A stretch of 7,357 bases of DNA from Bacilli bacterium (GTDB lineage Bacteria; Bacillota_I; Bacilli_A; RF39; UBA660), in contig JAAVYQ010000056.1 of assembly GCA_022791215.1 (NCBI GenBank), positions 1 through 7,357 on the forward strand. The letters are read 5' to 3'. Position numbers and translations under genes: made by a program. Shown here one piece after another: positions 1 to 6,853 of this stretch (within the stretch, counting starts at the first letter, position 1; every line of letters starts with the position of its first letter). The notes below the pieces were generated by a model. The model had not been told where the DNA came from. It saw only the letters and a list, made by a program, of their open reading frames with translations, and made no database searches.

Positions 1-1062
1 AGAGACACATCACTAAGAGTACCACATGGATCAAGTGGAATAGTACATGACATACAGGTATTCACAAAAGAAAACAGTGACGAATTGTCAGCAGGTGTAA
101 TAAAAATAATAAGAATATACCTAGTAAAGAAAAGAAAAATGCAAGTTGGAGACAAAATGAGTGGACGTCACGGAAACAAAGGTGTAGTAAGTATAGTACT
201 ACCTGAAGAAGACATGCCATACTTGCCAGATGGACGAACAGTTGACATATGCTTAAACCCACTAGGAGTTCCATCACGTATGAACTTGGGACAAATATTA
301 GAAGTTCACTTAGGAATGGCTGCAAAAACACTAGGCGTACACATTGCAACACCAGTATTTGACAGTGCGACAGAAAAAGACATAGAAGATATGACTGCTG
401 AAGCAGGACTATCACCTGACTATAAAACATGGTTATACAACGGAAGAACTGGTGAAAGATTTGACAAACGTGTAAACGTAGGAGTCATGTACATGATAAA
501 ACTAAACCACATGGTAGACGACAAGATGCATGCGCGTTCGACAGGACCTTATAGTTTAGTAACACAACAACCACTTGGAGGAAAAGCTCAATTTGGAGGA
601 CAAAGATTTGGAGAAATGGAAGTATGGGCACTATATGCATACGGAGCAGCACACGTACTACAAGAAGTACTAACAATAAAATCTGACGATGTATTAGGCC
701 GTGTAAAAGTTTACGAACAATTAGTAAAAGGAAAACCAGTAGACCAAGCAGGAGTACCAGAATCATTTAGAGTATTAATAAAAGAATTCCAAGCACTAGG
801 ACTAGACATATCAATAATGACAAAAGATGGAATAAAAGAACTAAAAGAACTAGAACGTGAAGAAGACGAAGAAGACATCCCAGTAACAATAGAAGAAGTT
901 GATATAAATAAAGAAAACAAAGACATACCAGAACCACAAATAGAAGAAGAAAGTGACGAAGACTACTTTGATGACGACATTGAAGAAGACGACTATGATT
1001 CATTAGACGATTTAGAATTTGATGAAAGTGATTTATTAGAGAGTGAGGAGGGGGACGAATAA
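1..1062 (+). CDS. rpoB: DNA-directed RNA polymerase subunit beta, C-terminal part (5' end outside window)
   Basis: This is the beta subunit of RNA polymerase, which with beta' forms the catalytic core that transcribes all genes. The frame is open from the first base (first residues RDTSLRVPHGSSGIV), so the gene starts outside the window and 353 codons are visible. Universal RpoB motifs are present: GDKMSGRHGNKGVVS at about visible codons 51-65, and KLNHMVDDKMHARSTGPYS followed by QQPLGGKAQFGGQRFGEMEVWA at about codons 167-205; these form the active-centre and beta/beta' interface region at the C-terminal end. After the conserved end (DISIMTKDGIKELKELE) comes a tail of about 65-70 residues rich in Asp and Glu. 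Bacillus RpoB also has an acidic tail, but this one is long. TAA stop at 1060-1062; rpoC starts one base later, so they are surely cotranscribed. The TTG at 85 is an internal codon, not a start. Confidence 0.98.
   Translation, partial: RDTSLRVPHGSSGIVHDIQVFTKENSDELSAGVIKIIRIYLVKKRKMQVGDKMSGRHGNKGVVSIVLPEEDMPYLPDGRTVDICLNPLGVPSRMNLGQILEVHLGMAAKTLGVHIATPVFDSATEKDIEDMTAEAGLSPDYKTWLYNGRTGERFDKRVNVGVMYMIKLNHMVDDKMHARSTGPYSLVTQQPLGGKAQFGGQRFGEMEVWALYAYGAAHVLQEVLTIKSDDVLGRVKVYEQLVKGKPVDQAGVPESFRVLIKEFQALGLDISIMTKDGIKELKELEREEDEEDIPVTIEEVDINKENKDIPEPQIEEESDEDYFDDDIEEDDYDSLDDLEFDESDLLESEEGDE
1046..1051 (+). promoter_or_regulatory. Ribosome binding site of rpoC inside the rpoB 3' end
   Basis: AGGAGG lies 12 bases before the ATG at 1064 and 15 before the ATG at 1067, inside the last codons of rpoB (GAG GAG GGG, encoding Glu-Glu-Gly). 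It is followed by more G residues, so pairing could shift a few bases toward the start. It supports 1064 or 1067 as the start, and it rules against the in-frame GTG at 1043, which overlaps it. Confidence 0.8.
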
Positions 1063-1063
1063 T

Positions 1064-4000
1064 ATGATGGAAGTTAATATGTTTGAAGGAATTCGTATTG
1101 GAATTGCTTCACCTGAAAAAATTCGTTCTTGGAGTTATGGAGAGGTAAAAAAACCTGAAACAATAAACTATAGAACTCTTCGACCAGAAAGAGATGGACT
1201 ATTTTGCGAAAAAATATTTGGACCTACAAAAGACTTTGAATGTGCATGTGGAAAATATAAAAGACTAAGATACAAAAATGTAGTATGTGACAGATGTGGA
1301 GTTGAAGTAACTCGTTCAAAAGTACGTCGTGAGCGTATGGGACACATAGAACTAGCAACTCCAGTCGCGCACATATGGTATACAAAAGGAGTTCCACCAA
1401 AAATAGGACTAGTACTAGACATGTCTCCTAGAGATATAGAAGAAGTAATATACTTTGTAAGTTATGTTGTATTAGAACCAGGAATCGCACCATTAGAAAA
1501 AAAACAAACACTATCTGACAAAGAATACCGTGCATACTATGAAAAATATGGAAACCAATTCACAGTTGGAATGGGAGCCGAAGCGATCAAAACATTACTA
1601 AGAGAAGTAAACCTTGAACGTGAAGTAGAAGTGCTAAAAAAAGAAATAGAATCATCACAAGGCCAAAAGAAACTAAGACTAGTAAAAAGAGTAGACTGCT
1701 TACAAAACTTCATAGACAGTGGAAACAGACCAGAATGGATGATACTAGACGTATTACCAGTAATTCCACCAGAACTAAGACCTATGATCCAACTACCTGG
1801 AGGAAGATTTGCAACAAGTGATCTAAACGACCTATATAGAAGAATAATAAACAGAAATAACCGTCTAAAAAAACTAATTGAATTAGGAGCACCTACAATA
1901 ATAGTACAAAACGAAAAACGTATGTTACAAGAAGCAGTAGACGCATTAATTGATAACGGAAGACGTGGAAGAAGTGTACAAGGAGTAGGAAATAGACCAC
2001 TTAAGAGTTTATCAAGTATGTTAAAAGGAAAACAAGGAAGATTCCGTCAAAACCTACTTGGAAAACGTGTGGACTACTCAGGACGTAGTGTTATTGCAGT
2101 AGGACCTACACTAAAAATGTATGAATGTGGAATACCAAAAGAAATGGCATTAGAATTATTCAAACCACATGTAATACACGAACTAGTTGAAAGAGAACTA
2201 GCACACAACATAAAAGGTGCTAAAAAAATGATAGATGCGCAAGACGAAAGAGTATGGGACATAGTAGAAGATGTAATACAAGAACACCCAGTACTACTTA
2301 ACCGTGCACCTACACTACATAGACTAGGAATACAAGCATTTGAACCAAAACTAGTAGGCGGAAAAGCATTAAGACTACACCCACTAGTATGTACAGCATT
2401 CAATGCAGACTTTGATGGAGACCAGATGGCAGTTCACGTACCATTATCAGAAGAAAGTCAAAGTGAAGCAAGATTACTAATGCTAGGAGCAAACAACATA
2501 CTAAGTCCAAAAGATGGAAGTCCAATAGTAACACCAGGACAAGACATGGTACTAGGAAACTACTATCTAACACTTGAAATACCAGGACTAGAAAACGAAG
2601 GAAAAGCGTACAAAAATGCAAACGAAGCATTAATGGATTACGAAAGAAGAAACATAACATTACACACACGTGTATGTATACCAGCGAAGAGTTTCACACA
2701 TAAAATTTGGGCAGACAGTGTATTAGACAAATACATGGTAACAACACCAGGAAAAATAATATTCAACGAAATATTACCTGATGCATATCCATATGTAAAC
2801 GAGCCTAGTAAAGAAAACTTTGAAGGACTAACACCAGATAAATATTTCTTTGAAAAAGGAACAAACCTATACGAAGCAGTTACAAACATGGAACCAAATC
2901 GTGGATTTGTAAAAAATGACTTAGAAACATTAATCGCACAAATATTCAAAAGATTCAAAACTACTGAAACATCAATGATGCTAGACAAACTTAAAAACTT
3001 AGGATTTAAGTACAGTACAGTAAGTGGAATCACATTCAGTCTATCAGACATACCAGTAAGTGATAAAAAACAAGTAATCATAAACGAAACAAAAGACACA
3101 GTAACAAAGATCAACAAACAATACAACCGAGGACTAATAACCGACGAAGAAAGACATAGAAAAGTAGTTGACCTTTGGTTAAATGCAACAAAAGACGTAC
3201 AAAAAGCGGTTATGGATGAAATGGCTAGTGTAAAAGATACAAACCCACTTGCAATGATATTCACATCAAAAGCAAGAGGAAACGCATCACAACTTGGACA
3301 ATTAAGTGGAATGCGTGGAATAATGGCTAAACCAGATGGTGAAGAAGTAGAAATACCAATTGAAGCATCATTCAAAGAAGGCCTAGACGTTCAAGAATTC
3401 TTCTTATCAAGTCACGGATCACGTAAAGGAACGGCAGATACTGCCCTAAAAACAGCAGACGCTGGATACTTAACGCGTAGACTAGTTGATGTAGTACAAG
3501 ACTTAATAATAAAAGAAGAAGACTGTGGAACAATACAAGGACTATCAGTAAGTGCATTCATGGATGATAAATCAGGAAGCATACTAGAAAGCTTTGAAGA
3601 AAGAATAGTTGGAAGATTCACAAACCAAAAAGTATTACATCCTGAAACAAAAGAAATAATAATAGACAAAGGTGAACTAATCACCGAGCACATAGCTAAA
3701 AAGATAATAAATGCTGGTATAAAGAAAATAGAAATAAGAAGTGTACTTACATGTAAAACACACAATGGACTATGCCAAAAATGTTATGGACGCAACCTTG
3801 CAACTGGAAACGTAGTAGAAGTTGGAGAAGCAGTTGGAATCATGGCAGCACAATCAATCGGAGAGCCAGGAACACAGCTTACAATGCGTACATTCCATAC
3901 TGGAGGAGTTGCGGGTGCAGATGATATCACACAAGGATTGCCTCGTGTAGAAGAATTATTTGAAGCAAGAACACCGAAAGCGAAAGCAACAATAGCTGAA

Positions 4001-4822
4001 ATAAACGGAAAAGTTACAAAAATAGTAGAAGACAAAGGAAAATGGAAAATCTATATAACAAATGATGTAGAAGTAAGAGAACACATAACATTATATAATG
4101 CCAAACTAAGAGTAGAAAAAGGAATCGAAGTAGAAGCAGGAGATCCATTAACTGAAGGAAGTATAAGTCCAAAAGAATTACTAGCAGTAACTGACCCAAT
4201 TACTACACAAGAATACATACTAAGAGAAATACAAAAAGTATATAAAGGACAAGGTGTTGACGTTTCAGACAAGCATATAGAAACAGTCGTAAAACGTATG
4301 ATTTCTAAAATCAAGATAGTTGATGCTGGAGATACTGAATTTGTAGAAGGAACAGCTGTTTCACTAAGAGACTTCACAGAGAAAAACAAACCAATAATAC
4401 TAGAAGGAAAAGTACCTGCAACAGGAAAAGCAGTATTACTTGGAATAACAAAAGCAAGTTTAGAAACTGATTCATTCCTAAGTGCTGCATCATTCCAAGA
4501 AACTACAAGAATACTAACAGATGCTGCTGTCAAAGGAAAAGTCGATCCACTAAAAGGATTAAAAGAAAATGTAATCTTAGGAAAACTAATACCTGCTGGA
4601 ACTGGAATAAAAGAATACTCTAATATAGAATACATATTAGAAAAAGAATTCTTAGACGACGATCCTAGCGAAGTATTAGAAGAGACATTTATGACAGAAG
4701 ATAAAAATGCTGAAGTTGTAGAAGGACAAGGAACAAAAACTAATGAAGAAGAAACATTAGAAGAAACTTTTGAAGAACTTGAAACAGAAACTGTAGAAGA
4801 CGAAGAAAATGAAGAAGCTTAA
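1064..4822 (+). CDS. rpoC: DNA-directed RNA polymerase subunit beta' (complete)
   Basis: This is the beta' subunit, which carries the catalytic Mg2+ ions and forms the polymerase clamp. The protein has 1252 residues from the ATG at 1064; a second ATG at 1067 is equally possible. From N to C terminus: clamp zinc site with Cys 60, 62, 75 and 78 (CACGKYKRLRYKNVVCDRCG); active-site loop NADFDGDQ at 447-454 with the three catalytic Asp; bridge helix at about 773-808 (GLDVQEFFLSSHGSRKGTAD onward); second zinc site Cys 821, 897, 904 and 907; trigger-loop region SIGEPGTQLTMRTFHTGG at 931-948; and the conserved end LIPAGTGIKEY at about 1175-1185. All catalytic residues are present. An acidic extension of about 56 residues (1197-1252) follows; Bacillus subtilis RpoC ends only a short way beyond the LIPAGTG motif. 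The gene is one base downstream of rpoB. The first 30 or so codons use ATT and CGT, while the body prefers ATA, CTA and AGA. Confidence 0.99.
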   Translation: MMEVNMFEGIRIGIASPEKIRSWSYGEVKKPETINYRTLRPERDGLFCEKIFGPTKDFECACGKYKRLRYKNVVCDRCGVEVTRSKVRRERMGHIELATPVAHIWYTKGVPPKIGLVLDMSPRDIEEVIYFVSYVVLEPGIAPLEKKQTLSDKEYRAYYEKYGNQFTVGMGAEAIKTLLREVNLEREVEVLKKEIESSQGQKKLRLVKRVDCLQNFIDSGNRPEWMILDVLPVIPPELRPMIQLPGGRFATSDLNDLYRRIINRNNRLKKLIELGAPTIIVQNEKRMLQEAVDALIDNGRRGRSVQGVGNRPLKSLSSMLKGKQGRFRQNLLGKRVDYSGRSVIAVGPTLKMYECGIPKEMALELFKPHVIHELVERELAHNIKGAKKMIDAQDERVWDIVEDVIQEHPVLLNRAPTLHRLGIQAFEPKLVGGKALRLHPLVCTAFNADFDGDQMAVHVPLSEESQSEARLLMLGANNILSPKDGSPIVTPGQDMVLGNYYLTLEIPGLENEGKAYKNANEALMDYERRNITLHTRVCIPAKSFTHKIWADSVLDKYMVTTPGKIIFNEILPDAYPYVNEPSKENFEGLTPDKYFFEKGTNLYEAVTNMEPNRGFVKNDLETLIAQIFKRFKTTETSMMLDKLKNLGFKYSTVSGITFSLSDIPVSDKKQVIINETKDTVTKINKQYNRGLITDEERHRKVVDLWLNATKDVQKAVMDEMASVKDTNPLAMIFTSKARGNASQLGQLSGMRGIMAKPDGEEVEIPIEASFKEGLDVQEFFLSSHGSRKGTADTALKTADAGYLTRRLVDVVQDLIIKEEDCGTIQGLSVSAFMDDKSGSILESFEERIVGRFTNQKVLHPETKEIIIDKGELITEHIAKKIINAGIKKIEIRSVLTCKTHNGLCQKCYGRNLATGNVVEVGEAVGIMAAQSIGEPGTQLTMRTFHTGGVAGADDITQGLPRVEELFEARTPKAKATIAEINGKVTKIVEDKGKWKIYITNDVEVREHITLYNAKLRVEKGIEVEAGDPLTEGSISPKELLAVTDPITTQEYILREIQKVYKGQGVDVSDKHIETVVKRMISKIKIVDAGDTEFVEGTAVSLRDFTEKNKPIILEGKVPATGKAVLLGITKASLETDSFLSAASFQETTRILTDAAVKGKVDPLKGLKENVILGKLIPAGTGIKEYSNIEYILEKEFLDDDPSEVLEETFMTEDKNAEVVEGQGTKTNEEETLEETFEELETETVEDEENEEA

Positions 4823-4843
4823 GAGATAATCTTAAGTTTTTTT
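4818..4843 (+). terminator. Rho-independent terminator overlapping the rpoC stop codon
   Basis: A perfect 7-bp stem, CTTAAGA (4818-4824) with TCTTAAG (4830-4836), encloses a 5-base loop (GATAA) and is followed by seven T (4837-4843). The rpoC stop codon TAA (4820-4822) sits inside the left arm. The stem is AT-rich and so fairly weak, but weak G-T and A-T pairs can extend it outward. The position at the end of the rpoBC unit supports the call. Confidence 0.75.
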
Positions 4844-4848
4844 GTCGC

Positions 4849-4947
4849 AAAACGTGGAATTTGCAAGAAAAAGTCGTGCCAAAAACGTGCGAAATATTTT
4901 AAAAAGTGAAGCCGAAAACGTGAAATGCATTCTACAAAAAAGATTGT
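4849..4947. repeat. Three 33-base units, each starting AAAACGTG
   Basis: The octamer AAAACGTG occurs at 4849-4856, 4882-4889 and 4915-4922, exactly 33 bases apart. Units 1 and 2 also share the phase of a downstream AAAAAGT run, and copies 2 and 3 are both preceded by GCC. The rest of the units has diverged. The period of 33 is a multiple of three. The + frame in phase with rpoC reads as a Lys/Arg/Cys-rich stretch but has a stop at 4904-4906, and the opposite strand is open through the region. I cannot assign a function: it may be a degenerate tandem repeat, protein-binding sites at roughly three helical turns, or part of a genome-wide interspersed element. Confidence 0.6.
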
Positions 4948-4972
4948 TTTAAACATCAAGTTATGATAATAT
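4944..4972 (+). promoter_or_regulatory. Possible sigma-A-type promoter before the prs remnant
   Basis: TTGTTT (4944-4949) is followed after 17 bases by TAATAT (4967-4972). An alternative -10 is GATAAT (4965-4970) with a 15-base spacer. Each hexamer matches the consensus only in part, and AT-rich spacers often give such matches. Transcription from here would start inside the Prs-homologous frame. Confidence 0.35.
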
Positions 4973-5050
4973 GTAAGTATAAAAGAAACAGTAAGAGAAA
5001 AAGACATATTTATACTTGCTGACGTAGGAAACTACAACATCACATACAAC
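4970..5050 (+). other. In-frame Prs-homologous extension without a start codon
   Basis: These 27 codons, directly after the in-frame stops TGA (4964-4966) and TAA (4967-4969), translate to a stretch beginning YVSIKETVREKDIFILADVG and continue without a break into the ATG at 5051. The match is to the family's conserved segment around 'ESVRGxDxYI', which lies well inside normal Prs proteins. There is no ATG, GTG or TTG in this frame. So either it is untranslated remnant DNA or translation begins in an unrecognised way. Confidence 0.7.
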
Positions 5051-5866
5051 ATGCATGGATACACTAATTACATGGGACCAGACGAGCACTATCAAGACAT
5101 AAAAAGAGTAATATCAGCGATGAGTGGACATGCATCAAAAATAAATGTCATCATGCCATTACTTTATCAATCTAGACAACACAAAAGAAAATCAAGAGAG
5201 AGTTTAGACTGTGCAGTAGCCTTAAGAGAATTAGAAAAACTAAAAGTAAACAACATAATAACATATGACGTACATGACCCAAGTATATGTAATGCAATAC
5301 CATACACATCATTCAACAATGTATATCCAACAAAACAAATACTAGAATCGCTAATGAATGAATATCCTGACATAGAAAACATGTTAGTAATAAGTCCAAA
5401 CATGGGAGCGATCGAACGTGCAAGATACTATGCAGACTTACTAAGATGTGATGTAGGAGCATTCTACAAAAGAAGAGATCTAACAAAAGTAGTAAATGGA
5501 AAAAATCCAATAATCGAGCATGCATACATAGGATCATCAGTAGAAGGAAAAAACATAATAGTAGTAGACGACATGATATCCAGTGGAAGTTCAATGTTAG
5601 AAGTATGTGAAATGTTAAAAGAAAGAGGCGCTAAAAACATATACCTAGCCGCGACATTCGCATTATTTACAGAAGGAACCGAAATATTTCAAAAAGCATA
5701 CGAAAAAGGATTATTTAACAAAATATATTCAACCAATGCATCATTTATACCACAAAACATAATTGAAAGTGAATGGTTTGAATTAGCAGATATTTCATTT
5801 ACACTTGCACAAATTATAAATGATTTACATAACAAAAAATCTTTGCATAAATATCTATCTAAATAA
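5051..5866 (+). CDS. prs: Ribose-phosphate pyrophosphokinase (PRPP synthetase) homolog, N-terminally truncated; possible pseudogene
   Basis: Full-length Prs transfers pyrophosphate from ATP to ribose 5-phosphate to make PRPP for nucleotide, His, Trp and NAD synthesis in the cytoplasm. From the first ATG this frame gives 271 residues, against about 310-320 in Bacillus and about 380-390 in the long clostridial variant it most resembles. Visible motifs are the catalytic loop MPLLYQSRQHKRKSRE (35-50), the metal-site His in YDVHDP (72-77, H75), ISPNMGAIERA (114-124), FYKRRD (138-143) and the PRPP-binding loop VVDDMISSGSSM (171-182). The N-terminal domain before 'ESVRGxD' is absent and nothing upstream encodes it in any frame. 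The ATG at 5051 has no ribosome binding site. Asn117 stands where family members normally have Asp (SPDxG). The remaining frame has no stops or frameshifts, so decay is recent or some product is still made. Activity as a normal Prs is unlikely. Family assignment is firm; status as a gene is uncertain. Confidence 0.85.
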   Translation: MHGYTNYMGPDEHYQDIKRVISAMSGHASKINVIMPLLYQSRQHKRKSRESLDCAVALRELEKLKVNNIITYDVHDPSICNAIPYTSFNNVYPTKQILESLMNEYPDIENMLVISPNMGAIERARYYADLLRCDVGAFYKRRDLTKVVNGKNPIIEHAYIGSSVEGKNIIVVDDMISSGSSMLEVCEMLKERGAKNIYLAATFALFTEGTEIFQKAYEKGLFNKIYSTNASFIPQNIIESEWFELADISFTLAQIINDLHNKKSLHKYLSK

Positions 5867-5875
5867 AAACAAACT

Positions 5876-5909
5876 AAAGTTAGAAAGAAATGAACTTCTA
5901 ACTTTTTAT
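5876..5909 (+). terminator. Rho-independent terminator after prs
   Basis: A perfect 10-bp stem, AAAGTTAGAA (5876-5885) with TTCTAACTTT (5896-5905), has a 10-base loop. The T-rich run TTTTTATTT begins at 5903 in the right arm. It lies 9 bases after the prs stop codon, which suggests this locus was once a normal transcription unit end. Confidence 0.8.
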
Positions 5910-5937
5910 TTACAAAAACTTTAAAATAATGTAATAT
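5909..5937 (+). promoter_or_regulatory. Predicted promoter of the DHH phosphoesterase gene
   Basis: TTTACA (5909-5914, five of six consensus bases) is followed after 17 bases by TAATAT (5932-5937, four of six). Its -35 overlaps the T-tract of the preceding terminator. Transcription would start near 5944, leaving a very short leader with the ribosome binding site almost at the 5' end, so the exact -10 is uncertain. Confidence 0.5.
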
Positions 5938-5956
5938 ATTCTAAAAAGGAGGAAAT

Positions 5957-6847
5957 ATGGACAAATACTTAAATAAATACATTATATTAGGACATGAAAA
6001 TCCAGATATAGATAGTATAATAAGTGGCTACCTATTAGAAAAACTAATGTTATCAAAAGGTTTTAAAGCAGAATTTATAATTCCAGATAAAAAAATAGAC
6101 TTAGAAAATATAATAATATGTAACACTTTTGGTTTGAATATAACTAGTTACCAGCAAGAATTACCCGAAACAAAAGGATATAGATACTTGTTAGTAGATC
6201 ATCATATAAGAAAAGTAAATGGACCTATCGTCGCAGTCATAGACCATCATCCAGATAAAATAGGATTAAAAATACCGTGGTATCAAAACGAAATATCAAG
6301 TTCAACATCATGTATAATATGTAGAGAACATGAAGAATACTTTAATAAACAAGATATTGAACTAGCAATATTAGCCGCGATGATAGACACAGCATCATTC
6401 AATTCAACTAAAACAAAAAAAGAAGACATAACATGGACAAAAGAAATGTGTCAAAAATACGACATAGACTATGAGCGATTATATAAAGCAGGATTATGTT
6501 TAACAGACTTAAATAATCTTGAAGAAGCAAAACTCAATGGACTAAAGAAATATAATTTTAATGGGCAATTAGTTGAATCATCCTACATACAAATAGAAGA
6601 TATAACTAAAATTTCATCTGAAATAGCCTACATAATAGATAGTATAATGAAATATGTAAAAGAAAACGATTTAAAATTATTTGTATTTATAGTTCATGAT
6701 ATGAGTAGATTCAAAACTACTGTTTACGACATAACATCTAAATACTATAATGTTAGGGTCTATGAATCTTACACATCACGAGGAAACACTATAATGCCAC
6801 AAACAGAAGAAGACATAAATGCTAAACTAAATTTAAGATTAAAATAA
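5957..6847 (+). CDS. DHH/DHHA2-family phosphoesterase, similar to Mn-dependent (family II) inorganic pyrophosphatase
   Basis: A cytoplasmic two-domain metal-dependent phosphoesterase of 296 residues; family II pyrophosphatases (PpaC) have about 309. DHH domain: GHENPDIDS at 12-20 (metal ligands H13, D17, D19), LLVDHH at 78-83 (D81), IDHHPD at 95-100 (D96, H97, H98), EISSSTSCII at 112-121, and AAMIDTASF at 140-148 (D144). The whole dinuclear metal site is therefore present. A DHHA2-like domain makes up the C-terminal third. Family II pyrophosphatases use a Lys after 'DLSKKT' and an Arg-Lys pair in a C-terminal SRKKQ motif; here these are DLNNLEE and SRGNTIMP (274-281), keeping the Arg (R275) but not the lysines. 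The natural substrate could therefore be pyrophosphate or another phosphate ester or anhydride. The start is set by a strong site AAGGAGG (5946-5952) four bases before the ATG. The gene stands alone between two terminators. Family certain, exact activity uncertain. Confidence 0.9.
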   Translation: MDKYLNKYIILGHENPDIDSIISGYLLEKLMLSKGFKAEFIIPDKKIDLENIIICNTFGLNITSYQQELPETKGYRYLLVDHHIRKVNGPIVAVIDHHPDKIGLKIPWYQNEISSSTSCIICREHEEYFNKQDIELAILAAMIDTASFNSTKTKKEDITWTKEMCQKYDIDYERLYKAGLCLTDLNNLEEAKLNGLKKYNFNGQLVESSYIQIEDITKISSEIAYIIDSIMKYVKENDLKLFVFIVHDMSRFKTTVYDITSKYYNVRVYESYTSRGNTIMPQTEEDINAKLNLRLK

Positions 6848-6853
6848 TGTAAA

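Noticed and set aside
85..87. TTG as the start of rpoB
   Set aside because: RpoB homology continues upstream in the same frame to base 1, so this is an internal Leu codon of a gene cut by the window edge.
1043..1045. GTG as the start of rpoC
   Set aside because: It overlaps the ribosome binding site, and the extra residues MRRGTNN are not RpoC-like. The ATG at 1064 or 1067 fits the family.
2638..3375. Long open frame of 245 codons on the minus strand within rpoC
   Set aside because: It lies wholly antisense to a conserved gene, has no ribosome binding site or recognisable domain, and its openness follows from the skewed codon use of rpoC. The same applies to the other minus-strand frames over rpoB, rpoC and prs, for example 4051-4635 and 62-430.
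4849..4947. 33-base periodic octamers as a CRISPR array
   Set aside because: Only 8 bases are conserved per unit, repeats and spacers of normal size are absent, and no cas genes are nearby.
4823..4970. N-terminal part of prs in another frame, lost through a simple frameshift
   Set aside because: I read the spacer in the + frames and found no sequence like the family's N-terminal segment. It holds the terminator, the repeats and a promoter-like site instead.
4819..5007. 62-codon minus-strand frame across the spacer after rpoC
   Set aside because: It spans the terminator and the 33-base repeat region, has no ribosome binding site and is of odd aromatic-rich composition. It is more likely an accidental frame through repeat DNA.
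4970..6847. prs and the DHH gene as one operon
   Set aside because: A strong hairpin with a T-tract (5876-5909) and a separate promoter lie between them.
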